In this document: one piece after another, positions 1 through 6,419 of the stretch
Layout of the letters: every line of letters starts with the position of its first letter
How positions within the stretch are numbered: position 1 is the first letter of the stretch
Origin: Flavobacteriales bacterium
Lineage (GTDB): Bacteria > Bacteroidota > Bacteroidia > Flavobacteriales > Flavobacteriaceae
Assembly: GCA_027032855.1 (NCBI GenBank)
Contig: JALVLX010000191.1
Coordinates: forward strand, 1 to 8,507
Direction of reading: 5' to 3'
Length of the DNA stretch: 8,507 nucleotides
Program-made: the position numbers and the translations under genes
The notes under the pieces: model-generated
Databases searched by the model: none
Seen by the model: only the letters and a program-made list of their open reading frames with translations
What the model was told of the DNA's origin: nothing

Positions 1-198
1 CATTGCAACAACCACTGCGAAGAAGGCAACACCTTCGACCAATGCAGCTGCAACGATCATCAAAGTAAATAATTTTCCGTATAGTTCAGGTTGACGTGCA
101 GAAGCTTCCAAAGAAGACGCACCGATTTTACCGATACCGATTCCGGCACCGATAGCTGCTAAACCTGCTCCTATACCTGCTCCAATTGATGCTGGCAT
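1..198 (-). CDS. atpE: ATP synthase F0 subunit c, partial (C-terminus beyond left edge)
   Basis: This is the c-ring proteolipid of the F-type ATP synthase, the membrane rotor that carries ions past subunit a. The first 66 residues are visible, starting at the ATG at 198. Residues 6-26 form a glycine-rich first helix with repeated GxG steps, followed by the polar loop around A34-R35-Q36-P37. The second helix (about 44-66) contains L53-V54-E55-G56; E55 is the expected ion-carrying carboxylate. The residue after E55 is Gly rather than the Ser/Thr typical of sodium-binding rings, so proton coupling is more likely (inference). Family members are usually 63-85 residues, so little is missing. The gene lies 83 bp downstream of atpB in the same direction, and the remaining atp genes presumably follow to the left. 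Confidence 0.96.
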   Translation of the reverse strand, partial: MPASIGAGIGAGLAAIGAGIGIGKIGASSLEASARQPELYGKLFTLMIVAAALVEGVAFFAVVVAM

Positions 199-281
199 AA
201 TTACTTGATTTTAGGGTTAATATTTCAACGATAAGCTTCCGGACCTTTAAGCCCTTCAGCTATTTTTTAATTCTATTTTAA

Positions 282-1394
282 TTAATGTGCTTCTTCTTTT
301 ACAGCCATTCCGAAATAGATAGCCGATAAAAGCGTAAACACATAAGCTTGTAAGAACGCTACAAGCAATTCACTGATATACATAAAAATGGTCGCAAATC
401 CCGATGCAAACGGGACGCCCCAATTTTTAAATACGAAAATTAAGGTTACGAATGTTAAGATAATCGTGTGACCTGCCAAAATATTAGCAAACAAACGAAT
501 CATCAAGGCAAAAGGCTTGGTAAAAATACTTAAGATTTCAATCAATGCGATAAAAGGCTTTAAGATAACCGGCACACCCGGAGGCCACAAAATATGTGTC
601 CAGTATCCTTTATTGCCATTAACGTTGGTAATAACAAATACGATAACAGCCAATACGAATGTAACAGCTATGTTTCCGGTAATATTAAAACCGAAAGGTG
701 AAAAAGGAATCAATCCGAATAAATTGGCAAACAAAATAAAGAAAAAGACCGTTAAAAGGAACGGTACGAATTTTTCATATTTCGGACCGATATTTTCTTT
801 TGCCATATCGCGAATAAACACGATTAAAGGTTCCACAAAACTTGCAATACCTCTCGGCACTTTATTTTTATCGTAAGATTTTTTGACAAAAAACAACACT
901 AACAATAAGGCTAAAAAGGTCAGCAACATTGAAAAAACGTTCTTAGTAATGGAAAAATCCAAAGGTCTTTGATTCATAGTCACCTCATTGGGTTCTACAT
1001 GCTCACCAACTTTATCAGCATAAACGATTAAATCATGAATACGTTTAAATTTCTGACCGTTTTTTTCTACGACCACGTGACCGTGCTCATCTCCTTGAAA
1101 ATCTGCAGACGAGAAAATAGTTAAGCCATTATCTGTCCAAAGAATAACCGGCAAATGAAAAGTTGTATGAACAAAAGGCAATTCAAATGCGTAATCATGA
1201 GAGTCGGACAAGTGATGGTTAATCATCTCTGTCGGGTCAAAAGGCTCGTCACCTTTAGCTTCATGCTGCGCTTCAGCTTGTTCCGTATGATGTTCAGCTT
1301 CAGTGCCATGTTCATGCTCTTGTGCAGACAAGTTAAAACCTGCCAAAAACAAACTTATAAATATAAATATGTATGTAAAGAATCTGTAATTCAT
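282..1394 (-). CDS. atpB: ATP synthase F0 subunit a with N-terminal signal peptide and His/Glu-rich extension
   Basis: This is subunit a of the F-type ATP synthase, the stator channel that passes ions to the c-ring. It is 370 residues long, about 100 more than the E. coli protein. Residues 1-24 look like a signal peptide (hydrophobic core, then LSAQ). Residues 26-66 are very rich in His and Glu, and a soluble stretch continues to about 145. Transmembrane helices follow from about 152 to 362. The essential arginine is R300 in the segment FALMIRLFANILAGH, equivalent to E. coli aR210. Other hallmarks are LFANLFGLIPF (221-231) and the last helix at 337-362 with E342 and Q349. The ATG at 1394 is chosen because it gives a good signal peptide and lies 19 nt from a promoter box. 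It is the first gene of the atp operon seen here. Confidence 0.97.
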   Translation of the reverse strand: MNYRFFTYIFIFISLFLAGFNLSAQEHEHGTEAEHHTEQAEAQHEAKGDEPFDPTEMINHHLSDSHDYAFELPFVHTTFHLPVILWTDNGLTIFSSADFQGDEHGHVVVEKNGQKFKRIHDLIVYADKVGEHVEPNEVTMNQRPLDFSITKNVFSMLLTFLALLLVLFFVKKSYDKNKVPRGIASFVEPLIVFIRDMAKENIGPKYEKFVPFLLTVFFFILFANLFGLIPFSPFGFNITGNIAVTFVLAVIVFVITNVNGNKGYWTHILWPPGVPVILKPFIALIEILSIFTKPFALMIRLFANILAGHTIILTFVTLIFVFKNWGVPFASGFATIFMYISELLVAFLQAYVFTLLSAIYFGMAVKEEAH

Positions 1395-1413
1395 ATCCTT
1401 TTAAAGATTTTTG

Positions 1414-1443
1414 CAAAAATAAGACTTTTTTTTGTTAAGACAA
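1414..1443 (-). promoter_or_regulatory. Bacteroidota-type promoter of atpB
   Basis: On the minus strand a TTG (1443-1441) is separated by 19 nt from TATTTTTG (1421-1414). This matches the TTG / TAnnTTTG pattern known for the primary sigma factor of Bacteroidota. The box ends 19 nt before the atpB ATG, which predicts a leader of about a dozen bases. The stretch from 1444 to 1630 is AT-rich and holds no other gene or signal I can support. Confidence 0.6.
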
Positions 1444-1630
1444 TTTTTTTTATCAATTAAAAATGAGATTAATGTTTTATTAAGTTTTTGTGCAATTTCT
1501 GTCATTTTTGTTCTAATAATCAAAAAGTTCTGTAAAAAAACACAATCTTACCTCTTATTTATTTAACTTTCATAAAACCCTTAAATTTTCTCCCGAACAT
1601 AATACATAAAAATATCCGTTTCTTTATTAT

Positions 1631-1645
1631 CAATACTTCGTTATA
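1631..1645 (+). repeat. Left terminal inverted repeat of the IS
   Basis: The 15 bases caatacttcgttata match the inward reading of the right end with one mismatch at position 6. The repeat lies only 3 bp beyond the end of the transposase frame (stop 1651-1649), a compact arrangement usual for an IS. Confidence 0.65.
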
Positions 1646-1648
1646 AAA

Positions 1649-2947
1649 TCATGCAGCGATTGTTCCGTAACTGATTAGTTCTCTGATTTTATGATTATTT
1701 TTTTGTTTGTTCGGTGGAATACCGAACACGTTAAAAAATCTTTTTAATAGTAACTCATTGTGATACATTGTTTTAATATTCCTCATTGAGAATGCAGGTC
1801 TTTTATCTTTTTCAATAGGCAACCAATGTGTAATTTTAGCGATATTGATGGTAGAAAGCGATAAATTGAAGTAAAATCTAATTTATTTTCACTTCTAGCT
1901 TGGACGTCTTCCAACCCCGTATGTTGCTTGGCGTCTCTGTATAAAAATTCTATTTGAAAACGACTTCTATAATGTTTTAAAACGGTATGAGCATCTAATG
2001 TTAAATCGGTTGAAAAATAAAGTTTGTGTGACCATGCCTTTTTGATTTTTTGTGCATACAATTACTAAATTTATGATTCTTTTCAAGGATTTTGAATGTA
2101 CTATTGCGTGATAGATTTTTGTCTTGTCAGATTTTTCAATCAGTTTGAAATAATTCATATTCAAGTTATTATAGTCTATTTTGCCATCAAATTTTTTAGG
2201 ACGCCCTCTGCCTTTTTTTTGTTCACCATTAAACAAATATTGTAAAGCCGCATCATTACGAAGTCTTGAAGTGACTTCAAAATTATTATCTGTTAATTTT
2301 TCAACAAAATTTATTTTTAAGAAAAAAGCATCAGCAACAATATGTTTAGATATCTCTTGTAGTTGTTCTTTTCTTTGAACAACAATGTCGGCATAGTAAT
2401 CTAATAAGCTCGTTTGTTCTTAATCTGCAAGGGTTTGTACTGCTTCTAAATGAAAGGCGGTATGATTGTCTAAATCAATACTTGCAATACCGGTAATTTC
2501 AAGTCCCCACTTAACTTCGCCTGCTACACCTGACCAAAAATAACTACCACCGGGCGTGTGTTTACCCGATTTTTTAATATAGCTCGGATCTATGGCAATT
2601 ATATTATTGTTACTACTATGCTCTAAAACCATTTCTTTATTGAATTGTAAAAAGTCTAATGACTTCTCAAATTGTTGCCGAAATCGTTGCTCACTATATT
2701 CACTAAAACGAGCAAATTGTAAGAAATTAAGCTTTCCTTTGATACTCAAAAAAAGACAAAATATTTCTTCCATAAATTTTTTTCTTTTTTTATTTAAGCC
2801 AATCATTTTGTCAAATAAATTTTTTATGTGATATTTGTAGTGGTTTTGTTCTTTGATAATCATATTTTTGTAATCTTTTGTAACTACTAAATACTGATTA
2901 TCAGGGACATTACCAAATTTTTTAAAACTTATTTTTCTGATTATCAA
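1649..2947 (-). pseudogene. IS4-family DDE transposase, broken by one stop and two frameshifts
   Basis: Joining three reading-frame pieces gives one transposase of about 400-430 residues. The first piece (2947-2423) holds the first catalytic Asp in IIAIDPSY (D120). It ends at an in-frame TAA (2422-2420). The same frame then continues through VADAFF (second Asp, codon 2332-2330) to about 2060, where a +1 (or -2) shift occurs. The next piece carries YRSRFQIEFLYRDAK, a perfect match to the IS4 signature Y(2)R(3)E(6)K with the catalytic Glu. A -1 shift at about 1872-1876 returns to the original frame, which reads on to a TGA at 1651-1649. The TTG at 2947 is the outermost possible start; the ATG at 2863 is more believable. 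All three catalytic residues survive, but no single frame encodes the enzyme, so it should be inactive. Confidence 0.88.
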
Positions 2948-2962
2948 TGATTTAAATTAAAA

Positions 2963-2977
2963 TATAACGAACTATTG
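2963..2977 (-). repeat. Right terminal inverted repeat of the IS
   Basis: Read inward on the minus strand this is caatagttcgttata, the partner of the left repeat at 1631-1645. Its first six bases, CAATAG, are also the last Gln codon and the TAG stop of the adjacent hydrolase gene. Confidence 0.65.
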
Positions 2978-3901
2978 TAATATAGCATAAACCGGAAAAT
3001 GGTCACTGATACCGCCTTGATACCGGCGTCCTTTATAAGTGCGATAAGGCTGATTTTTGTATTTGCCGTGCCAATCTTTTAAAAAATCAGGATTAAAAAT
3101 TTTTAAATTCTCAAAAAGAAGCCCGTCTCCCGATGCAAAACTTTGACTGAACATCATTTGATCAAACAAATACCAATCGCCCCGATATACCAAACTGCCT
3201 TTGTGATGTTTGTATAAATCTGCCGCCGGATGCAACAACTGTCTTCTACTGACAATTTCCATGATATATTTATCATCCGGATTGGTGTTAAAATCACCCA
3301 TTATAATAAATTTGGCTTCCGGTTGTTCGTAGTAAATATAATCTATTAATTCAGAGAGTTTTTCAGCAGCTTCGTAGCGTTTATAATCCGATTCCAATTC
3401 GCCTTCGCGACGGCTGGGCCAATGGTTGACAAAAACATGTAAAATTTCATCAAACAATTGTAGTTTTACATATAAAATGTCTCGTGATTTGTATACTTTG
3501 CCCTCATTATTATACAGAATAAGCGGGTGTGCTTGAGTTTCCAATATTTTAACAAAATTTGAACGGTAAAGTAAAGCTACATCAATACCACGTCTGTCCC
3601 CGGATTCATAGTGGACAAAATTATAATTAAAAGGTTTCAGATGCCTGTTCTTGACAATATTTTTCAACGCCCGCTTATTTTCTATTTCGACTAAGCCAAC
3701 CAACACAGGTGGCATAGCGGTTTCTTTCAACCCAATCTGTTGAATGGCATGCGCAATTTTTGTTGACTTTCGTTGAAAACGCTTATTAATCCAACGCATA
3801 ATACCTTTTGGGGTAAAGGCATCATCCGCCGTACGGGGATCATCATACGTATCGAAAAAATTTTCGAGATTATAAAAACCTATGCTTATTTTTTGTGTCA
3901 T
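2972..3901 (-). CDS. Endonuclease/exonuclease/phosphatase (EEP) family hydrolase
   Basis: This is a 309-residue metal-dependent phosphoesterase of the EEP fold (DNase I / exonuclease III / inositol phosphatase superfamily). No signal peptide is visible, so it is probably cytoplasmic. The motifs occur in the expected order: N11-L-E13-N near the N-terminus, VEIEN with metal ligand E72, GDRRGIDVALLY (102-112), NHWPS with N159-H160, GDFN with D203 and N205, and a final SDHFPVY with the general base H301. The true substrate cannot be read from sequence; both nucleic-acid and phosphoester hydrolysis are possible. The ATG at 3901 is preferred to the GTG one codon upstream. The gene is divergent from gmk (61 bp between start codons), and its last codons run into the IS terminal repeat. 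The C-terminus looks natural, ending a few residues after the catalytic motif. Confidence 0.9.
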   Translation of the reverse strand: MTQKISIGFYNLENFFDTYDDPRTADDAFTPKGIMRWINKRFQRKSTKIAHAIQQIGLKETAMPPVLVGLVEIENKRALKNIVKNRHLKPFNYNFVHYESGDRRGIDVALLYRSNFVKILETQAHPLILYNNEGKVYKSRDILYVKLQLFDEILHVFVNHWPSRREGELESDYKRYEAAEKLSELIDYIYYEQPEAKFIIMGDFNTNPDDKYIMEIVSRRQLLHPAADLYKHHKGSLVYRGDWYLFDQMMFSQSFASGDGLLFENLKIFNPDFLKDWHGKYKNQPYRTYKGRRYQGGISDHFPVYAILQ

Positions 3902-3936
3902 CACAATTTAAATAAGCTAATATATAAAAAATACCT

Positions 3937-3944
3937 TATCTTTG
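3937..3944 (+). promoter_or_regulatory. -7 box of gmk promoter
   Basis: TATCTTTG matches TAnnTTTG and ends 18 nt before the gmk ATG. No convincing TTG lies 19-21 nt upstream, so only the -7 element is supported. The box also contains the TTG at 3942 that could be mistaken for an upstream start codon. Confidence 0.5.
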
Positions 3945-3948
3945 AAAG

Positions 3949-3956
3949 CAAATTTA
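3949..3956 (-). promoter_or_regulatory. Candidate -7 box for the EEP hydrolase
   Basis: On the minus strand TAAATTTG (3956-3949) fits TAnnTTTG and lies 47 nt before the ATG at 3901. It overlaps the divergent gmk promoter region, so the two genes may compete for RNA polymerase. No properly spaced TTG element is seen. Confidence 0.35.
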
Positions 3957-3962
3957 TCAATA

Positions 3963-4541
3963 ATGAAGCAAGGTAAACTTATTATTTTTTCAGCACCGTC
4001 CGGAAGCGGCAAAACTACTTTGGTGCATCATCTGTTGCAACAACCTGAATTGAATTTAGCATTTTCCGTGTCGGTTGCGTCAAGAGAGAAACGTCCGAAT
4101 GAAGTTGACGGCAAAGATTATTATTTTATTTCTCCCGAAGAATTTCAACAAAAAATAATAGAAGAGGCTTTTGTGGAATGGGAAGAAGTTTATAAAAATA
4201 ATTACTACGGTACACTAAAATCTGAAGTAAAGCGCTTGTTGAACGAAGGAAAAAATGTGATTTTTGATATTGACGTCAAAGGTGGCTTAAACATCAAAAA
4301 ACAATATCCGGACAACAGCTTGGCTATCTTTGTTCAACCGCCGTCTATTACCGAATTAAAACATCGCTTAGAAACACGACAAACCGAAACACCCGAAAAA
4401 ATCAAAATGCGTATAGATAAAGCGGATGAAGAAATGCAATATGCCAAAGATTTTGATGTTATTATTATAAATGACGACTTAGAAAAGGCTAAAGAAGAAG
4501 CTTATCATACCGTCAAATCGTTTCTTGAAAAGCATTCTTAA
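3963..4541 (+). CDS. gmk: Guanylate kinase
   Basis: This enzyme phosphorylates GMP to GDP with ATP, an essential step of guanine nucleotide synthesis in the cytoplasm. It has 192 residues, close to the family norm. The ATP-binding P-loop is A11-P-S-G-S-G-K17-T-T. The GMP-binding segment SVSVASREKRPNEVDGKDYYF (35-55) has the conserved Arg pair and Tyr. EWEEVYKNNYYGT (72-84) closes the GMP site. FDIDVKGG (101-108) corresponds to the usual DIDVQG, with Lys in place of Gln. The lid region carries ETRQTETPEKIKMR (137-150). The ATG at 3963 is chosen because the possible start at 3942 lies inside the promoter box and the family begins just before the P-loop strand. The next gene's ATG overlaps this gene's TAA by one base. 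Confidence 0.97.
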   Translation: MKQGKLIIFSAPSGSGKTTLVHHLLQQPELNLAFSVSVASREKRPNEVDGKDYYFISPEEFQQKIIEEAFVEWEEVYKNNYYGTLKSEVKRLLNEGKNVIFDIDVKGGLNIKKQYPDNSLAIFVQPPSITELKHRLETRQTETPEKIKMRIDKADEEMQYAKDFDVIIINDDLEKAKEEAYHTVKSFLEKHS

Positions 4542-4963
4542 TGAGAAAAAATATTTTATTCTTTTTATTAGGCTTAATGTTATTCAGCGCTTGCAAAAAG
4601 CGTTCAAAATACAACAATCCTTATTTGGAAAATGTCAGTTTTTCCATAGAAATCAATTTGGATTTACCCGAATATACGCCTTTAAAATATGCCAACAATT
4701 CCGTTTTGGTACACAATACCGGTATCAAAGGGGTCATTGTTTTTAATACGGGCAACGGCTACAATGCGTTTGAAGCCAGTGATCCAAACCATTACCCTTC
4801 GGTATGTTCTACCATGCAACCCAATCAGTTTACTTGCAAATGCAATTGTGAAGACAATACTTACAGCTTGCATACCGGACAACTGAGCTCCGGCAATGGT
4901 GATTATGGTTTAAAACCTTATCATATAGTCCAATCCGGTAATAAGCTTATTATCTCTAACTGA
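4541..4963 (+). CDS. Rieske-like fold lipoprotein lacking intact iron ligands
   Basis: This is a 140-residue exported lipoprotein. Residues 1-18 are a lipoprotein signal ending in LFSAC, with C18 the likely lipidated cysteine, followed by a short KKRSK linker. From residue 27 (PYLENVSFSIEINLDLP) onward it resembles a Bacteroidota family often annotated as Rieske [2Fe-2S]-like. That family has a GIKGVIVFNTGNGYNAF strand region, a first ligand-like loop, a second CPC-type loop and a final GNKLIIS strand. Here the first loop is A79-S-D-P-N-H84 rather than a Cys-x-His box. The second is C99-K-C-N-C103-E-D rather than Cys-x-x-His. The cluster is therefore probably absent or bound differently (inference). 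TAATG overlap with gmk suggests coupled translation. The functional role is unknown. Confidence 0.78.
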   Translation: MRKNILFFLLGLMLFSACKKRSKYNNPYLENVSFSIEINLDLPEYTPLKYANNSVLVHNTGIKGVIVFNTGNGYNAFEASDPNHYPSVCSTMQPNQFTCKCNCEDNTYSLHTGQLSSGNGDYGLKPYHIVQSGNKLIISN

Positions 4964-4971
4964 TGGTTTTT

Positions 4972-5009
4972 GATTTCAGATTTGCGATATCAGATTTCAG
5001 ATTTGCGAT
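4972..5009 (+). repeat. Two direct copies of a 17-bp repeat
   Basis: The sequence gatttcagatttgcgat occurs at 4972-4988 and again at 4993-5009, separated by 4 bp (period 21). It starts 8 bp after the lipoprotein stop and is the first of three repeat modules in the 240-bp gene-free stretch 4964-5203. I see no coding potential there. Confidence 0.8.
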
Positions 5010-5014
5010 TTTTA

Positions 5015-5065
5015 GGTCACCGAGTGATTTTGTGAGGTACGAGCAAAATTGTACCGAGGTGAACC
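5015..5065. repeat. Imperfect intergenic hairpin element
   Basis: Outer arms GGTCACC (5015-5021) and GGTGAACC (5058-5065) pair with one bulge. Inside them, ATTTTG (5027-5032) pairs with CAAAAT (5044-5049); an alternative inner stem is GGTAC (5036-5040) with GTACC (5051-5055). The half-sites ACCGAGTGA (5019-5027) and ACCGAGGTGA (5053-5062) also form a near direct repeat. It lies between the convergent lipoprotein and gldA genes and could act as a two-way terminator. It may instead be one copy of a dispersed palindromic repeat. Confidence 0.55.
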
Positions 5066-5169
5066 ATAAAAGACATAAAAGGTCATATATGATTTCCGGC
5101 TCTATATTGATTTCGGTAGGTTATATATAATATTCAAATAATCATATCAGCTACAATTAATCTCTACAA

Positions 5170-5200
5170 ACTTTCAACTTTGTACTTTCAACTTTCAACT
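5170..5200 (+). repeat. Tandem heptanucleotide repeat (actttca)
   Basis: Four and a half copies of a 7-bp unit lie head to tail: actttca, actttgt, actttca, actttca, act. One copy has two substitutions. The repeat ends 3 bp before the gldA stop codon. A reverse-oriented piece of the same unit appears at the right edge of the window. Confidence 0.8.
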
Positions 5201-5203
5201 AAA

Positions 5204-6100
5204 TCAGTGTGTCAATTCCTTAAATAACTGCTCCAAATTTTTATTTTTCTGACGCATTTGCAAGATTTTTACGCCTTGTTCTTGTGCAAAGTCAAAAATG
5301 GCAGAACGCATATCGTCTTGGGTTTCAAAAGCTAAACACCAAATATGGTCATAAATGTTTTCGGCTGCCGAAATATAAGGCAAGTTGTCTAAAAATTCGC
5401 GTTCAATTCTGACATCAAATTCCACTTCGATAATCTGCTGTTGTCCCGCTTGCAAGGCTTTTAAAGATTCGTCGGCCATAATCATACCTTTATTGATAAT
5501 CAATACCCGGTCGGCCAGATGTTCTACTTCCTGCATGATATGCGAAGACAAAATCAAAGTTTTATCGCGACCTAAATCTTTGATTAATTGCCGGATTTCA
5601 ACCAGCTGATTGGGGTCCAAACCGGTTGTCGGTTCGTCCAAAATCAGAATGTCGGGGTCGTGAATTAAAGCAGCCGCCAAGCCAACCCGCTGGCGATAAC
5701 CTTTGGAAAGTTGCCCTATTTTTTTGTGCGCTTCCGGTGTCAATCCGGTGTCCGTAATCACATGCTCAACACGGTTTGTATCCGTATGATAAACCGAAGC
5801 CACAAAAGCCAAATATTCCCGCACATACATGTCCAAATACAAAGGGTTGTGTTCGGGCAAATAACCGATATGTTTCTTGATATCCAAACTGCCGGATGTG
5901 GCATCCATACCCATGACCTTAACTACGCCTTCATCAGGTTTTATATAGCCTGTGATGATTTTCATCAAAGTGGATTTGCCGGCTCCGTTGGGTCCCAACA
6001 ACCCGACAATTTCTCCTTTTCCGATATGAAAGGAAACATTGTCTAACACCTTTTGAGTGCCGTACGATTTTTGAATATTATTCAGTTCTATTCTATTCAT
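5204..6100 (-). CDS. gldA: Gliding-type ABC transporter ATP-binding protein GldA
   Basis: This is the ATPase subunit of an ABC transporter. In gliding Bacteroidota, GldA works with the membrane proteins GldF and GldG, neither of which is in this window. It has 298 residues. Walker A is GPNGAGKS (36-43), the Q-loop position reads GYLPEHNPLY (79-88), the ABC signature is LSKGYRQR (131-138), Walker B is ILILDEP (151-157) and the switch His is H187. The segments YLPEHNPLYLDMYVREYLAF and HKKIGQLSKGYRQRVGLA are characteristic of GldA and close relatives. The C-terminal 90 residues form the usual accessory region. The start at 6100 overlaps the upstream small membrane-protein gene by 8 bp, so they are probably co-transcribed. 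A generic ABC ATPase role cannot be excluded, and GldA homologues also occur in non-gliding species. Confidence 0.88.
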   Translation of the reverse strand: MNRIELNNIQKSYGTQKVLDNVSFHIGKGEIVGLLGPNGAGKSTLMKIITGYIKPDEGVVKVMGMDATSGSLDIKKHIGYLPEHNPLYLDMYVREYLAFVASVYHTDTNRVEHVITDTGLTPEAHKKIGQLSKGYRQRVGLAAALIHDPDILILDEPTTGLDPNQLVEIRQLIKDLGRDKTLILSSHIMQEVEHLADRVLIINKGMIMADESLKALQAGQQQIIEVEFDVRIEREFLDNLPYISAAENIYDHIWCLAFETQDDMRSAIFDFAQEQGVKILQMRQKNKNLEQLFKELTH

Positions 6101-6356
6101 TCTTTTTAAAAGCTTTATAAATTAAGCCGGCTAAATATTGTGCCGACATAAAGGCGACGACATTATATAATACGGAAATCCACAAAAAACCGATATGATA
6201 ATGAACTTTGTTGTAAATACGCAATAAAATGATAAACACAACGGGTATATGAATGGCTAGCATCCAATCCCGCGATTTGAATTTACTTTTGACACGCCAA
6301 AATCCGAAAGGAAATGCCAAAAAGAACACAATAACAGCAAAGGTTATATTATCCAC
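6093..6356 (-). CDS. Small three-helix membrane protein upstream of gldA
   Basis: This 87-residue protein is not assigned to a family. Three hydrophobic segments are visible: about 5-20 (FAVIVFFLAFPFGFW), 31-47 (DWMLAIHIPVVFIILLR) and 53-80. A basic loop, KSKFKSR, lies between the first two, and the tail is KKNE. No enzyme motif is seen. The start is a GTG at 6356; an in-frame stop lies just upstream and the next Met is residue 32, so no ATG alternative keeps the first helix. The 8-bp overlap with gldA implies one transcript and perhaps coupled translation. A role linked to the transporter is possible but only inferred from position. Confidence 0.75.
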   Translation of the reverse strand: MDNITFAVIVFFLAFPFGFWRVKSKFKSRDWMLAIHIPVVFIILLRIYNKVHYHIGFLWISVLYNVVAFMSAQYLAGLIYKAFKKNE

Positions 6357-6368
6357 ATATAATTATTT

Positions 6369-6399
6369 TTGCAAATGTAAGTCAAATATAATAATTTTG
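6369..6399 (+). promoter_or_regulatory. Bacteroidota-type promoter of the DEDDy exonuclease gene
   Basis: TTG at 6369-6371, a 20-nt spacer and TAATTTTG at 6392-6399 match the phylum consensus. The box ends 20 nt before the ATG at 6420. It overlaps divergent boxes for the minus-strand operon. Confidence 0.6.
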
Positions 6400-6414
6400 A
6401 TAGAACTAAAACAA
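6372..6414 (-). promoter_or_regulatory. Candidate promoter boxes for the membrane protein-gldA operon
   Basis: On the minus strand two TAnnTTTG boxes are present: TATATTTG (6390-6383), with a TTG 21 nt upstream (6414-6412), and TACATTTG (6379-6372), which ends 15 nt before the GTG start. Either could serve as the -7 element. They interleave with the plus-strand promoter in a 63-bp divergent region. Confidence 0.45.
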
Positions 6415-6419
6415 AACCG

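Larger units (their letters stand above)
1631..2977 (-). mobile_element. Decayed IS4-type insertion sequence
   Basis: The element is about 1,347 bp long. It is bounded by imperfect 15-bp inverted repeats (caatacttcgttata at the left, caatagttcgttata read from the right; 14 of 15 match) and holds one broken transposase. The length and the single DDE transposase fit the IS4 family. I found no convincing target-site duplication: the outer flanks read tttattat on the left and taatatag on the right. The insertion is therefore old, was altered by later recombination, or its true ends differ by a few bases. It sits between atpB and the hydrolase gene, and its right end overlaps the last codon and stop codon of that hydrolase. 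Confidence 0.75.

Noticed and set aside
1155..1460. Long plus-strand open frames opposite atpB (also 517-876) and opposite gldA (5711-6046)
   Set aside because: They lie antisense within well-supported genes, lack any domain and have the composition of reverse-strand shadows.
1401..1505. A 34-codon open frame on the minus strand just upstream of atpB (MTEIAQKLNK...)
   Set aside because: It contains the atpB promoter box, has a composition expected of AT-rich noncoding DNA and ends in a Lys/Cys-rich tail with no recognisable motif. Chance is the simpler explanation.
1559..1630. Open frame ending in FKGFMKVK immediately outside the left IS end, a possible remnant of an interrupted gene
   Set aside because: Only 23 codons long, with no start, no partner fragment on the other side of the IS and no family resemblance.
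2420..2422. Programmed stop-codon readthrough or programmed frameshifting in the transposase
   Set aside because: There is no slippery heptamer or downstream structure at the stop, and two further lesions occur, so decay explains the pattern better.
3942..3962. Seven extra N-terminal codons for gmk from a TTG
   Set aside because: The TTG lies inside the TATCTTTG promoter box, and the family starts at the ATG at 3963.
4939..4952. Perfect 14-bp palindrome taataagcttatta
   Set aside because: It lies inside the last codons of the lipoprotein gene and is too AT-rich and short to be a supported regulatory site.
4964..5203. A CRISPR array in the repeat-rich gap
   Set aside because: The repeats are of different kinds, with only two copies of the 17-bp unit and a 4-bp gap, and there are no regularly sized spacers or cas genes.
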